Shown piece by piece: positions 11,196 through 21,382 of a DNA stretch of 64,000 nucleotides; positions within the stretch are counted from its first letter, which is position 1; every line of letters begins with the position of its first letter. The stretch comes from Siphonodentalium dalli (taxonomy: Eukaryota > Mollusca > Scaphopoda > Gadilida > Siphonodentaliidae). A program made the translations under genes and the position numbers. The notes under the pieces are model-generated. The model had not been told where the DNA came from, searched no databases, and saw only the letters and a list, made by a program, of their open reading frames with translations. The stretch spans positions 1,733,851-1,797,850 of the forward strand of contig CP136067.1 in NCBI GenBank assembly GCA_032622095.1. Direction: 5' to 3'.

Positions 11196-12342
11196 GTCTG
11201 ACACCGGTATTTCACTGTTCGTGCAGAAAATTGTGCTGTCTTTGCGCATTTGCACTAGTATGGTAAACTGACGACAGGAACACACACAATCAGTTGTTGA
11301 GTATACATTTTATACCAACGTTTCATATATATATAGTGGCACATGCGTCCATATGCTTGCGATATATACACTGGCGAGAGTCTGCTAATTTGATCATTTT
11401 TTTCATAACAATGTGTTCCAGACTCGTGATGTTTCAATATTTTGGAAGGTGTGTCCATACGGTTGTGACGTTGGTGAACACGTCCTCGCATATGGAATGA
11501 AAGATCCTTTATTGGTGCAGTAGTGCAGTGGAAACTGATCGACGTATTAACTCAGTATAACCAAAATAAAACTACAGCCTTAGCATCGTGGTATACCAGT
11601 AATTGGTTGCAGTGCTCTCTGCTCTACTTGGTATGATTGCGATTTGATATTCATGGATTGTTGTGTTAGTTATATTTAAACAGGTAACTACAAGCAATTG
11701 CATTAAAATCCGAAGAAAAAAAATTCAGTTTCTAACTAGCAATTTCACGATCCCATTGCACATGTAGCAACACACACATTGCAAACATGTTAAGATGTGG
11801 CGTGGACTTCAGGAATGTTTATGAAATTCATGCGATCGTGGAAGTGTATTTGACAGGTCAAGCTATCATTACGCCATTGCACTTGTCAGATAAACTGACG
11901 ACATGAGCACACACATGCGGTTTTGTATAACATATTTCAATCCAAGCAATTGATATGGTGGCAAGTGCTTTCATATGCTTGCGACACACAATATGGAAAT
12001 AGTATGTCCACCCATTAGTGGTAGGAAGTTCAATGGTGGATATTACTTAATTTAACAATGCGTTCCATAGAAGGAACGCCCATATGGTTGCAACATGGAT
12101 CAACTCGTCCTAGAACATAGACTGAAAGTCCTTTATAGATGTACCAGCGTAGTGTGATTATGGGTGATATGAGAGCGCATTAAAATATATAATACGGCGT
12201 TGGAATTGTGACATAACCAGTAATTGTGTAGTGTTCTCACCGCTATATATATACCTACTATTAGAGTTTTGATGCTGATGGTGCTTGGTGTCTATTAAAT
12301 TTAACAATTTCATGACTTGAGTTTCCGGAAATATTATGAAAA

Positions 12343-12408
12343 CCCTGTGCCAACGCATTCTCTTACATGTACTAAGCTTCATATATAAGAGAAGGCACTG
12401 GAACACGG
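12343..12408. repeat. Dispersed hairpin element, copy 2
   Basis: CCTGTGCCAACGCATTCTCT folds on ATAAGAGAAGGCACTGGAAC. Same family as 5687-5758. It sits between two units of the tandem repeat and is followed by AAAAGGTTAA. Confidence 0.55.
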
Positions 12409-13469
12409 TGCAGCTCACAGCATTAAAAGGTTAAACAAATATTGCAGGATAAATACAAACAGTCACTAAAATGCTTAAACTTTCCAGGCTGTGCAGGGCT
12501 GTGTGATTAAATCTATGAGTTTAAATCGTTATATATATTTGTCACTTTTATTGAAGAAATTGTGTAAAGCAACATCCGTAAAGCAGGGATGTAGAGACAC
12601 TTGTGGGGAAGGGTCAGTACCTTTAGTAAGAATATGCCGTTCCAGCGTGTGATTAACAGCCCGCATACGTGTGTTAGTGGCCCCTGGTATAGTACATACA
12701 TGTACTTGCATACGTCGCGTAAAGATAACAATTAGTATTTGACTGATCGTGGAACTCGTGCATGCGATATTGTGTGTACATATATTTTTTTCCGTACCAA
12801 GCGTGCGATATTGATGTTGTGTCAAGTGCGTCCATATGCGTGCGACATACAGTATATGCCATAGTTTGACAATCCGTTAGTGATATACTATGTCCAACCA
12901 TGGCTAATTCTTAATTTCACATTGCGTTCTAGAGTTGGGATAAGTCGATATTCCGGAAGGGGCGCTCACATGGTTGCGTCATCGATCAATGGATCCTGGC
13001 ATATGGACTGAATATTGCTTTATTGACGTAATAGCGCAGTAGACAAAGTGTACACAAAATAAAGCCTTAAAATGTTTACATAACCAGTAATTGGGTACAG
13101 TATTCTTGACTATACGTGTATGACTGGATGTTGGTGCTGATGGTGTTTGGTGTTCGTATTAAATTGAAACATGTATGACAATTATCGCAAGAAAAATACA
13201 AATGAAGTCACTAAAATGCAAGTTTTATGGTTAAATATATGCGGTTTTTTTAACCTGAAATTGAGCACTTTCAGTCAAGAAACAGTGGATACAGAGACAT
13301 CGGCGGGGAAGAGTCGGTTAGAATATATCGATCGAGCGTGTGGTAAACAGACCCAACTGCATGTTTGTTACTGGCCGATGTATGATACTCATGCACGCGT
13401 CTCTTAATGAGAACAATACTGTTTTTGGCAGATTGTGCCATCCTATACGCCATTGAACTCGTCCGATAT

Positions 13470-13881
13470 AATAATTATTCTTGTAACGCGCCTATCCCCA
13501 TGATGGTGGGCCCTAGGCGCTGGACAATTATTACCCCGATGATCCTGAACATTCAGTAATCCATCTACTGCTCCCCGGTGACAGGGGGAGGTACAGTCAC
13601 AATGTGACTAGCATACTGACAAGATCTTTCACTGCTAATAATCGGGTACCCGGTTTAACGCTTGGGTGGAGCGAAACAGACACAGTACGAGTGACCTTGC
13701 TCAGGGGTCACAACTTGGCGCGAAATTCGAACAGCGTGCGATCTAACAATTGCCCGCTAATTGATTTTCGGACAAGCCACTGTTGTGTGAAACTCACTTT
13801 GGCCAGCTGGAGGCGCGAACGCATGCCGATGTGTTGACAGCGACACAAGTCCGACGCGCTAACCACCGGACCACGGAGCTC
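13470..13881 (-). mobile_element. tRNA-derived SINE
   Basis: Read on the minus strand the right end (13881 downward) starts GAGCTCCGTGGTCCGG, then TGGTTAGCGCG (pol III A box, 13855-13873) and, 33 bp on, GCGTTCGCGCCTC (degenerate B box, 13810-13822), as in a tRNA gene head. About 330 bp of unrelated body follows and the element ends in ACAAGAATAATTATT next to an AT-rich tail at 13470. The insertion splits a CGATATACTG block that is intact at 1447, 2174 and 14334. The head is not a functional tRNA: it lacks a clean acceptor stem and discriminator end. Its superfamily is not assigned. Confidence 0.65.
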
Positions 13882-14550
13882 AGTATGGGTTACTGACAAC
13901 AGTAACCCATACGTGTAGTTTTGTGTATATATTCCATACCAAGCGTGCGACATTGATATCGTGTCATAAGTGCATCCATATGCTTGCGACATACACTAGT
14001 TATGGCAATAGTCTGTCCAACCGGTAGTGGTACATTGTATTCAATAGTGGCTATTTCTTAATTTCACATTGCGTTCCCAGGTTGATCATCATGTCCTCGT
14101 ATATATTGAAAATTGATTTATTGACGTAGTAGCAGTGTACACATTATTGATGTAGGAACGCTATGCATACAAACAAATAACGCCTGATAACGGTATGACA
14201 TAACCTGTAATTGGGTACAATATTCTCGACTCTGGTATGACTGAATTTTGGGATTATGTGCATGCCTGCGTCGCGTAAGGATGACACTTAGGATGTTGGC
14301 TGAACGTGCTGTCCTTACACATTGCAATCGTTCGATATACTGATACCAATAACACACGCATTCGGTTTTGTGTATGTATCCCACATAATTATTGATATAT
14401 AGTGTCAAATGCATGCGTTCATATGGTTGCGGCATATATACACTGTGACATGGGTCTGTCAATCCGTTAATGTCACTATATGTTCAATCGTGGTTAGTTC
14501 TTAATGTCACCCATGTGTTCTTTAGTTGTGATATGGAACGAGCACCCCGT

Positions 14551-15050
14551 GTAACAGGCCTTGTTCCTTCAGATTGTGAACTGTGTTATACTATATGACG
14601 TCACCATGTGCTAACACAATACCCTCCAACTTATGCAAATAAGCATTTCCATCTCAGATTTGAATAGACGTTGGATATTTTCGAACTACATGACTTAGCT
14701 GTGTAGCAATATACCATGAGCTATTCAGCACACTCTGCAAACACTCCACATGTAGTGCCGAATTTCAGCACACAACTTGGAGCATCTTCGATGTTACCAG
14801 TAAACACATCGAGTAGATACCATGTTGTGAAAATGTGAACAGTGTCGCACAAAAGAACACTTGTTCGAAAGTTCTATTTGAGCACAGGAAGAAATGTCAT
14901 TATTTCCCTTTATCATTGCCACATAAATTTTGTCGACTAATTTCGATACCGGTATAATTCAAAAGAGGTAATTATTATAAATGTATTTTGGATTGCAAAC
15001 TGTCAGATTTAATCTACGTGGGCTTTATTACGTTTACGTATGGTCATATT
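14551..15050 (+). repeat. Right part of segmental duplication (partner 2814-3345)
   Basis: Same order of blocks as 2814-3345, ending with TTTACGTATGGTCATATTA. Beyond that the two copies part: 3345 enters the CCAAT repeat, while here about 755 bp of other DNA precedes the next CCAAT copy. Confidence 0.8.
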
Positions 15051-15805
15051 ATTTATACCTTAAGTTTGGAAAGTCCCACTAGAACCAAATAACTATATTT
15101 CTAAACGGTGTGATTTGGTTCTCCGATTATTTTATCAACACAAAACACTAATAATTGAACATGGACGACAATGTCCCGACAAAATGCACGGCAAGTCAGA
15201 CACAAGAGTTCTAATTTGCTCAAATTGTGACGAGTTGCTTGCGAAAAACAAAACTACCGTTCAGATCCTCCATTCTGTCATTAAGGTTTTAGTGCGGGAA
15301 TTGTTCTCAAAGCTCATAGAAAATTTGACTTTGGGGCGATCTATTTTCGCCATTTTGTTTGGAAAATCCCGTGCTAAATATAGAAACGGCAGACTGGTCT
15401 GCAGCCGGTGACATTCAGAAATGAAGTATGACTCGTGCGCTCTTGTAGAAATTGACTAGCTCGTTGCTATATAAACAAACCAGCGGCGCCGCTTTTGTCG
15501 AAATTTGACAGTCAGTACAATCGCCCTGTAGGCCCATATGCATGTACTTTCACAAAACACCACACCGTTATAGCGAGCCCGAAACGAGACCCACTCGTTC
15601 GTGAGCAATAATCATATACGTGTACGCGAGATCTACGCTATACTAATCGATGTTTTGGCGGGAAATCTTTAAATTGTAATATAGTACTATATATAGTAAT
15701 TGATTACTAAATATAGATGTCGGAGACAGACCTATCAAAACTAACGTTACTTATCAGTTACGACGGTTGACTTAGTGACTCCAGCATCCAGTTCCACCTC
15801 AAAGT
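15051..15805. other. Unassigned DNA with one 98-residue open frame (15115-15411)
   Basis: This stretch separates the duplicated segment from CCAAT-repeat copy 2 and is absent at the equivalent place near 3345. It holds a plus-strand frame of 98 codons with a CSNC pair around residue 35 and a basic C-terminus. I do not recognise it, and nothing around it looks like a promoter or splice site that would decide the matter. Confidence 0.3.
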
Positions 15806-16090
15806 TCATAAGCCCATGCACGTAGGTGACGCCGCGAAGCGGCGGAGCCGTGGGCTTTAGTGGATACTGCGTATATACACTCGACGCTGGGAAAGCATTG
15901 AATCTACAATAATGTTAAACGAAAAAATGTGTTTCCAAAAATATCTTGACCTTTGACCTCTTGGTCTCGTCTTTCCGAGCAACATATGCAGCGATAGGAT
16001 AATCGCGTTCATCTTAACCAATCAGAATTAATGTTACTTTCGGACTGTTGTCTGACAACTAATTATACTCAAACAACAGTTTCTGTTATA
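15806..16090 (+). repeat. CCAAT-containing promoter-like repeat, copy 2 (short)
   Basis: Begins AAGCCCATGCACGTAG with its own GC hairpin (GCCGC-GAA-GCGGC) and ends the hairpin with GTGGGCTTTA, then CGACGCTGGGAAAGC, TTGACCTTTGACCTC, GCGATAGGATAATCGCG and TTAACCAATCAGAATTAATG. It follows copy 1 closely but departs after ACTCAAACAAC and lacks the ATG plus donor block. A 42-codon frame starts 90 bp downstream (16179-16307); I do not recognise it. Confidence 0.5.
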
Positions 16091-16509
16091 GTTATAGTGA
16101 CAGTCTGTAACTGTTGTCAATTTCTTTTTGCACCACTATAACGTGTTAGTTTTACATTTTAGCGATCTTGGAATTAACATGTCTACCTGCGTCTGTACGC
16201 TCATTAAAAAGGAAACCGAACATTTCGCCGCATGGGGCTACTCTTCTTCGAAATTGCTTTACTCCTCTATCCGTGAACAGATTCCCACCACGCGACTAGC
16301 AAACTGACTAGACAATAGCTGCGCTAATGATTGTGTGTTAATTGATCCGAATTGTGAATATTTTATTTTCTGAAAAGCGAGGATTCCAACATAAAATTAA
16401 CTCTTCCAAGTGGATTAACGAATATACGCGCACACTTTTACCTGCCACTAAGGAGGTTCGTGTGTGCTCCATTGTCAGATAACAAAACAGTTGTCAGACT
16501 TATTTTCGT

Positions 16510-16616
16510 GAGACACGGTGATTTGTCGCCGCTATTGACCTGGAATGTCACCCTTGGGCCTGGAGGCCCTCGGGTGAAATTCTAGGTCTCGAGCGGGAGA
16601 CAAATCCCCGTGTCTC
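16510..16616. repeat. Hairpin element with GAGACACGG ends
   Basis: The outer arms GAGACACGGTGATTTGTC and GACAAATCCCCGTGTCTC enclose inner arms ATTGACCTGGAATGTCACCC and GGGTGAAATTCTAGGTCTCG around a GGGCCTGGAGGCCC tip. The whole 107 bp can fold as one imperfect hairpin. Probably a small foldback repeat; no second copy in the window. Confidence 0.6.
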
Positions 16617-17131
16617 AATCAAGGCGATAACTGTATACTAGTACTTCATGTGTACAATGTGTCAACTGCAATCATAACAGCCATCTTGGGTTTTATTTCT
16701 TTCCTAATATTGCAATCGAATGAAGAAATAGTTGCGTTGTTCGATAGCAAGGTTAAAAGGTCAATGAAACGACCTGGTATTGACCAATCAGAATGCCGCC
16801 TAACTTAGGACAGTATCAACTGGCTTTTTGAATTCTTTTGTGTACTGGTTTCAGGGTGAACTTTCAAACATACGTGATCATTAACAGCTCCTGCAATCGC
16901 GCTAAGTATACCGCCGCGACCCATTGTTGCTAATGATTATCGATTTGTTTAACTGGGCCAAATGTCACTCTAAAGGCTCACACGATGACGACTTGTTTTC
17001 TTCTGTATAGTTCAGTAGTTTTCCATAACATATTTCGACTTAACTTCGTTAAATTTCCTCGAGGTATATGTCACATGAAACGAATGTTCGCTTAGAATAG
17101 CGGATTAATTAGTGAAATATAAAGAACTCAC
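16617..17131. other. No gene recognised (probable intron or flank of TRPM-like exon)
   Basis: I read the minus strand here for a continuation of the TRPM-like exon and found no convincing downstream exon. Confidence 0.4.
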
Positions 17132-17266
17132 CGAATTATATAATGCCTCCATGTTCTCCCACGTAACGAACCTCGCTATACTGGCGCCACGACAAAGAAG
17201 GAAGTCGACAAAGTGTGGTCGGTCGTATTTCAGCGCCAACGCCAACGCGTCGTCAAGGTCCCTAAT
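17132..17266 (-). CDS. TRPM-type cation channel, single internal exon
   Basis: On the minus strand a pyrimidine-rich acceptor (ACCTATTTCTCAG) precedes an open 135 bp, 45-codon stretch that ends exactly at a consensus donor (TCG followed by GTGAGT). It is in phase 0 at both ends. The peptide contains ALALKYDRPHFVDFLL, then GASIARFVTWENMEALYNS. This is the signature of the N-terminal melastatin homology region of TRPM channels, where a D/NRPxFVxLLLxxG helix pair is followed by a FLTxxxLxxLY motif, in the cytoplasm upstream of the six membrane segments. The other two frames have stops. No neighbouring TRPM exon was found within the window, so this is either part of a gene with long introns or a stray, possibly decayed, exon. 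Orthology within TRPM cannot be decided. Confidence 0.72.
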
Positions 17267-17993
17267 CTGAGAAATAGGTCAACTCGTGTCAGGGATGTGG
17301 CTGTGTGGTTTGTTGTGTGTTTGTCCAAACCAAACTTTCCAACTACCAAATGTGCTCGTCCGGGAATGGCAATTACACTCATTTGGAGTATACCTTTCCA
17401 AACAACCCACGTCACATTATTTTGCTTTTGATTTAGATATACTGATATATACAAGTGAAAGCACTGCCAACTTGTTGAGTGGGAATGCATTTGAACATAT
17501 TATTTATTTTCCATATATCTTATTATTTATAGTGACACTAACAATCACCTTGGCAAGACAAGTGAGTATGTGTGATATGTCTGAGACGTTATGTATACTT
17601 TGGTGTATGGAAGACTGAACATGTCTTTAATCACTTAAACAATATCGCCGAGTCCAATTTCCAGCAATCGAATCTTGTTGTGTCCCATTATGAATGAATA
17701 GGGCAATGTTGTGAAGTTGTTATCAAAAATATGTAATTCTTCGATCAAAAACATGTTTGGGGAGGATAGCTAAAATCCAGAATCTCACAAACCATTCAAA
17801 TTGGCTGTTAACTTCTTGCTACATATGCTTGTCAGATCACTGCCACACGATGTGGATTGACTATTTCGTCATTACTTATTATCCATATGAACGATAATGT
17901 TTTAAAAACATATTTTTGTGAAAAAGAGCAAAAGATAAATATTTTGCCTCCAAATGGTGGACAAATCCAAGTTAACCAACACTTTTGTTCATA
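17267..17993. other. No gene recognised between candidate minus-strand exons
   Basis: The plus-strand frame at 17286-17618 and the minus-strand frame at 17230-17490 overlap the TRPM exon flank and have no motif; both look like chance frames. If the minus-strand exons on either side belong together, this is intron. Confidence 0.4.
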
Positions 17994-18353
17994 TCAAGTA
18001 AAACTATTGTATGATGTAGTAATATTAACACCAACACTGTTGTCAAATAAGTAAGGACTTAGCCACAGACCGCGCTTTACCAAAATCGTTAATTTCTGGA
18101 AAAAAAATCACTGGTTGTTATCGTTTATCAAGACGAACGGATTTATTAAAGAATGCTTGTGAGGTCAATCTGTTTAGATGTGTCATGCCAACTTACGCAT
18201 ATATTCTAAACATTTTCCGCAAACACATGAGCAAAGGCGGTCTAGTTGGTAAGGTGTGTGGTACAATAAGCCGACACAATCCATCCATCGATGGCTCAGT
18301 TGTTTCGATTCCTGATAATAGCGGACTTGTGACCTACTCATGGTAAAACTCAC

Positions 18354-18539
18354 CTTATCTGTGTTTATCGGTAAGTTTTCGATTGATTCTCGGTGGTCGG
18401 ATTTTTCGTCTTGCGGTTGAATGTTTTCTTGCTGCAAATAACCATCAGAACTGTATTTCCACACATGTAAGACTGGCGTCATGATATGGCCAGGTGCTGA
18501 CCCAATGATAAACCGCAATACATTAAGAACCATTTGAGA
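18354..18539 (-). CDS. Candidate exon 2 of unknown minus-strand gene
   Basis: The acceptor TATTTTGAAG opens a 186 bp (62-codon) phase-0 stretch starting SQMVLNVLRFIIGSAPGH and ending INTDK at a perfect donor (GATAAG followed by GTGAGT). It joins in phase to the candidate exon at 18575-18868 across only 35 bp. A possible next exon on the same strand, 17994-18095, starts after TTTTTTTTCCAG, is again phase 0 and runs KLTILVKRGLWLSP... for 33 codons to a TGA. The family is unknown. The exon lies 1.1 kb upstream of the TRPM exon on the same strand, but I have no evidence that they belong to one transcript. Confidence 0.4.
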
Positions 18540-18574
18540 CTTCAAAATATTAGTAGTGTATGACAAGAGCTTAC

Positions 18575-18868
18575 ATGCAATATTGGCGATTTCTCGACAT
18601 CTTCAAACACGTATTTTCGATATACTGGGGTGATTATGCAAATTATCGTGTCAGGTTTATGGGACATGTAGCGGTTTCTCTTCATATGACCCGTGGGGTT
18701 AGAAGGTATACGCACCTCTAGGTTTCTGATCTGCGAATCTGTGAACAGTTGTCGTGTGAAGTCGATGTCGTAGTCCATTCTAATCGCTACTGATAGTTTC
18801 TTGCTTGTTGTTTTCATTCCTTTCGAGACAAAAATTATATAATTTACAACGCCTCGTCCACACAACAT
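18575..18868 (-). CDS. Candidate exon 1 of unknown minus-strand gene
   Basis: A 98-codon open stretch from an ATG at 18868 (the true start may be an acceptor just inside it, after TTTTTGTCTCGAAAG) to a donor-like CAT/GTAAGC. The peptide has the alternation expected of an alpha/beta domain: a strand KKLSVAIRMDYD, a helix around FTRQLFTDSQIRN, a strand LEVRIPSN, then a strongly hydrophobic strand DTIICIITPVYRK. That order resembles TIR or SEFIR signalling domains, but key residues of neither are clear, so this is only a fold guess. The 35 bp gap to the next exon is shorter than usual animal introns; a frameshifted pseudogene is the alternative. Confidence 0.35.
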
Positions 18869-18949
18869 CAGGAAACATCGTATGTTTATATCATCGTGAC
18901 AAAGGGATATCCGTCCTTGTACATGCCATCATGATACAGTACTGATCAC

Positions 18950-19520
18950 AATGGGCTCTGTGAATACCGCCCGCGCAATCGAGAGAGCGCAGAACTGCAA
19001 TAGCATCCAAATGAGAACCAAATTCTCAAAACTAGAATGACAATTGACATGACCTATTGATCTCTTGGTCTGGACTTTCCGATCGACCTGTGTAGCGATT
19101 GGATGATCGCGTTTAACGTAACCAATAAGAATTAACGTTGCTCACATACGATTGTTAGGCAAGTGATTATATTCAAACAACTGAAAATTTCCACCTCGGT
19201 CGACGAGTTACCAATTACCTCACACCAGATGGATGAGACAAACCTGCTTACATTATGATATATTCAAGGTGAGTATGATCAGCATCGGCGGTAGTATATT
19301 CGACCTTGTTCGTCCGTGAATGTAACAAATTGACCAATTCCAGACGAGGGCAGACTGCTCATGACGATGGCCTGACCTGTCTCACTCTCGCTCTCAGTCT
19401 CTTTGACTCAGTGACTGAATCTCTCCTCAGTCATAATTCACTATTTCACCATTCACTCTGGCAACAAACTTCGAATTTTAAACGAATCAAACATCTATAT
19501 CATTATATATGTGTGTATGT
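18950..19520 (+). repeat. CCAAT-containing promoter-like repeat, copy 3
   Basis: Matches copy 1 (3340-3990) through GCGATTGGATGATCGCG, GTAACCAATAAGAATTAACG, GTTGCTCACATACGATTGTT, AGGCAAGTGATTATATTCAA, CTGCTTACATTATGATAT and CAAGGTGAGTATGATCA, and on to the TGAATGTAACAAATTGACCA and GACGAGGGC blocks. The spacing between ATG and the donor differs from copy 1 by two bases (ATGATATATTCAAG against ATGATATACAAG), so a shared reading frame through the junction is not conserved. Confidence 0.5.
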
Positions 19521-19689
19521 ATGAGTATTGTTTTTGTGGAACTGGCTGGATAACGACATCGGCACAATACGAGCATGTAAACTACGCTGGCCTGAGTTGA
19601 CGCGCCCGGTCTTTTCCCCGTCAGACCAAGCCACAAAACTTTTGTAACTAATTCCCTTTCCCTATTCCTTATTCTCACAAATGTCCCTT

Positions 19690-20135
19690 TCTGTCAATTT
19701 GACGGAATGGAAATGGGTTATTGACCATTTTCGAGAACGGTAAGGATTTCGGCCAATTTGACGACATGGGTGGGTGGCCTGCCCCAAATATCCCATATAC
19801 ACAAACCTAACCCAACCTAACATCAACCGGGGGTGGGTAGCACCCAGACGGGCTGAAAATGGGGTTAGGACAATTTTTTATAACGGTAACATTTCGGCCA
19901 ATTTTGCGGCCTGAGTGGGTGGCCCAAATAGAAACACCCCTATCCCCACCTATCACCCGCGGGGGTACCACCCGAGGGGTGAAAATGGGTTATGGACCAT
20001 TTTGGAAAAAGGTAAGGATTTCGGCCAACTCCCATCCATCACATCACCACCGGGGGTACCACCGAGGGGTTTAAGATGGGATATGGACCATTTTCGAGAA
20101 CGGTAAGGATTTCGGCATATTTGACGGCACAGGTG
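19690..20135 (+). repeat. Four degenerate tandem units, 90-150 bp
   Basis: The block GACCATTTTCGAGAACGGTA or variants, followed by AGGATTTCGGCCAA, begins at about 19721, 19868, 19995 and 20086. Between blocks lie G-rich GGGGGTACCACCGAGGGGT-like words. Open frames across it (19859-20106) are products of the repeat. Confidence 0.7.
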
Positions 20136-21347
20136 CACTCTTATTTGTAAGGGACATCAAGTTCAAGATGGTATGATTTGGATACAATTTGTATGGCCAT
20201 ACATGACTCGATATGAACGGTTATGGATGTTTTCCCTACAGCTAAAACGCATTATCACGTTGTATATGTCGCGCTTTTTAGGCCGTTATGAAACGGTCTA
20301 AACTATATTATATGTGAATGTACTAAATACATTTTTATACTTGTTCATCAAGGTAGAAAATAAATGAGTTGTATGCAGGCGACATATATTCAGCGACAAC
20401 ACAGAAATATCTCGCGTACTGTGAGTGTGCTATATATGGAACGTATAGATGCTTACAAAATGCACCCACGCACGGGAAAGGATCTAAAGGGAGCGGCATT
20501 TTTGTACCAATATGCACATGTACGTTCTACAGCACAAGCATAGCATGCGAAATTTAATGAGTCCATAAAATCTCTTTACCAGACATATTACAGTATTCTT
20601 TGACTACTGGGGGTTGCCCGTCAAGATGACACGTATATAAATGTACTTCGTAACTTTTTGGTCTCCGCTGTCATGAATACAATCTCATAAAATTATTTTA
20701 TGCCTAGTGAGTGAGTCTGAGAATAAACTGCATAATCGTGGTAAATATTATATAATCACGATTTTTAAATGTTAGTTTGCAAATTACCCCGTTAACTCAA
20801 ATAATGAACCCTATGAAATTAAACAATGTATAACCGGTATAGAAATACAATATGTAATGTATACATATATAGAATTGTCCAGCAAGAGAAAGCCAAAATC
20901 AAGTGGCAATCGACCCTAACTAAATTGACTTTGGTCACAAAAAGTTCCGAAGGAATAATCCGAACCAACCGAAACTCACAACACTAGCAACTCTTAATAC
21001 ATGTATGCACCAGTGTAAATTAGCATCAAATATTGCCTACTGCATATCCATGTTTACATTTTTTGACACACTTGTTTTTGAGAAGCCACATACATAATAT
21101 AATATTGTCGGCGTGGCTTAAATGGTACCCCAGCTATGTTAAAATTTTAGTTGGACCAAAATTAAATTGAATGCATGTTTTGGTAACGGGCAGTCAGGCG
21201 GACCTTCATTTTAATTTTATTCTTCATGTCATATTGCAAAAAAAACCCTGCAAACTAAAATAATAAACCCCATCAATTTAGAAATTATATTGTGTACCGC
21301 TATAGAAATTTAAATGAAATCCATACTTAACAGTTTGTAAGACATAG
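20136..21347. other. No gene recognised; weak ancient repeat pair
   Basis: About 20775-20900 and 21237-21345 share a diverged order (AATAATRAACCCYATSAA, then RTAACCGGTATAGAAAT or GTACCGCTATAGAAATT), suggesting an old duplication. No coding sequence is supported. Confidence 0.4.
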
Positions 21348-21382
21348 ACATTTTCAGCAATAAAAAGCAACACTAAGAAATT

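Larger units (their letters stand above)
11265..14550 (+). repeat. 0.6-0.7 kb tandem repeat, block B
   Basis: At least five diverged units of the repeat described at 801-2830. The landmark ACCAGTAATTGG recurs at about 11595, 12216, 13083 and, as ACCTGTAATTGG, 14203. The part from 12434 on parallels 801-2830 unit by unit, and continues past 14550 as the duplicated flank; the units before 12300 are more diverged. A hairpin element (12343-12408) and a SINE (13470-13881) are inserted in this block but not in block A. No gene is supported. Confidence 0.8.

Noticed and set aside
13810-13881. Functional tRNA gene
   Set aside because: The A and B boxes are present, but the stems do not pair as a tRNA and a 330 bp SINE body follows.
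17230-17490. 86-residue minus-strand frame as part of the TRPM exon
   Set aside because: It is in a different frame from the TRPM-like peptide and lies mostly upstream of the splice acceptor.
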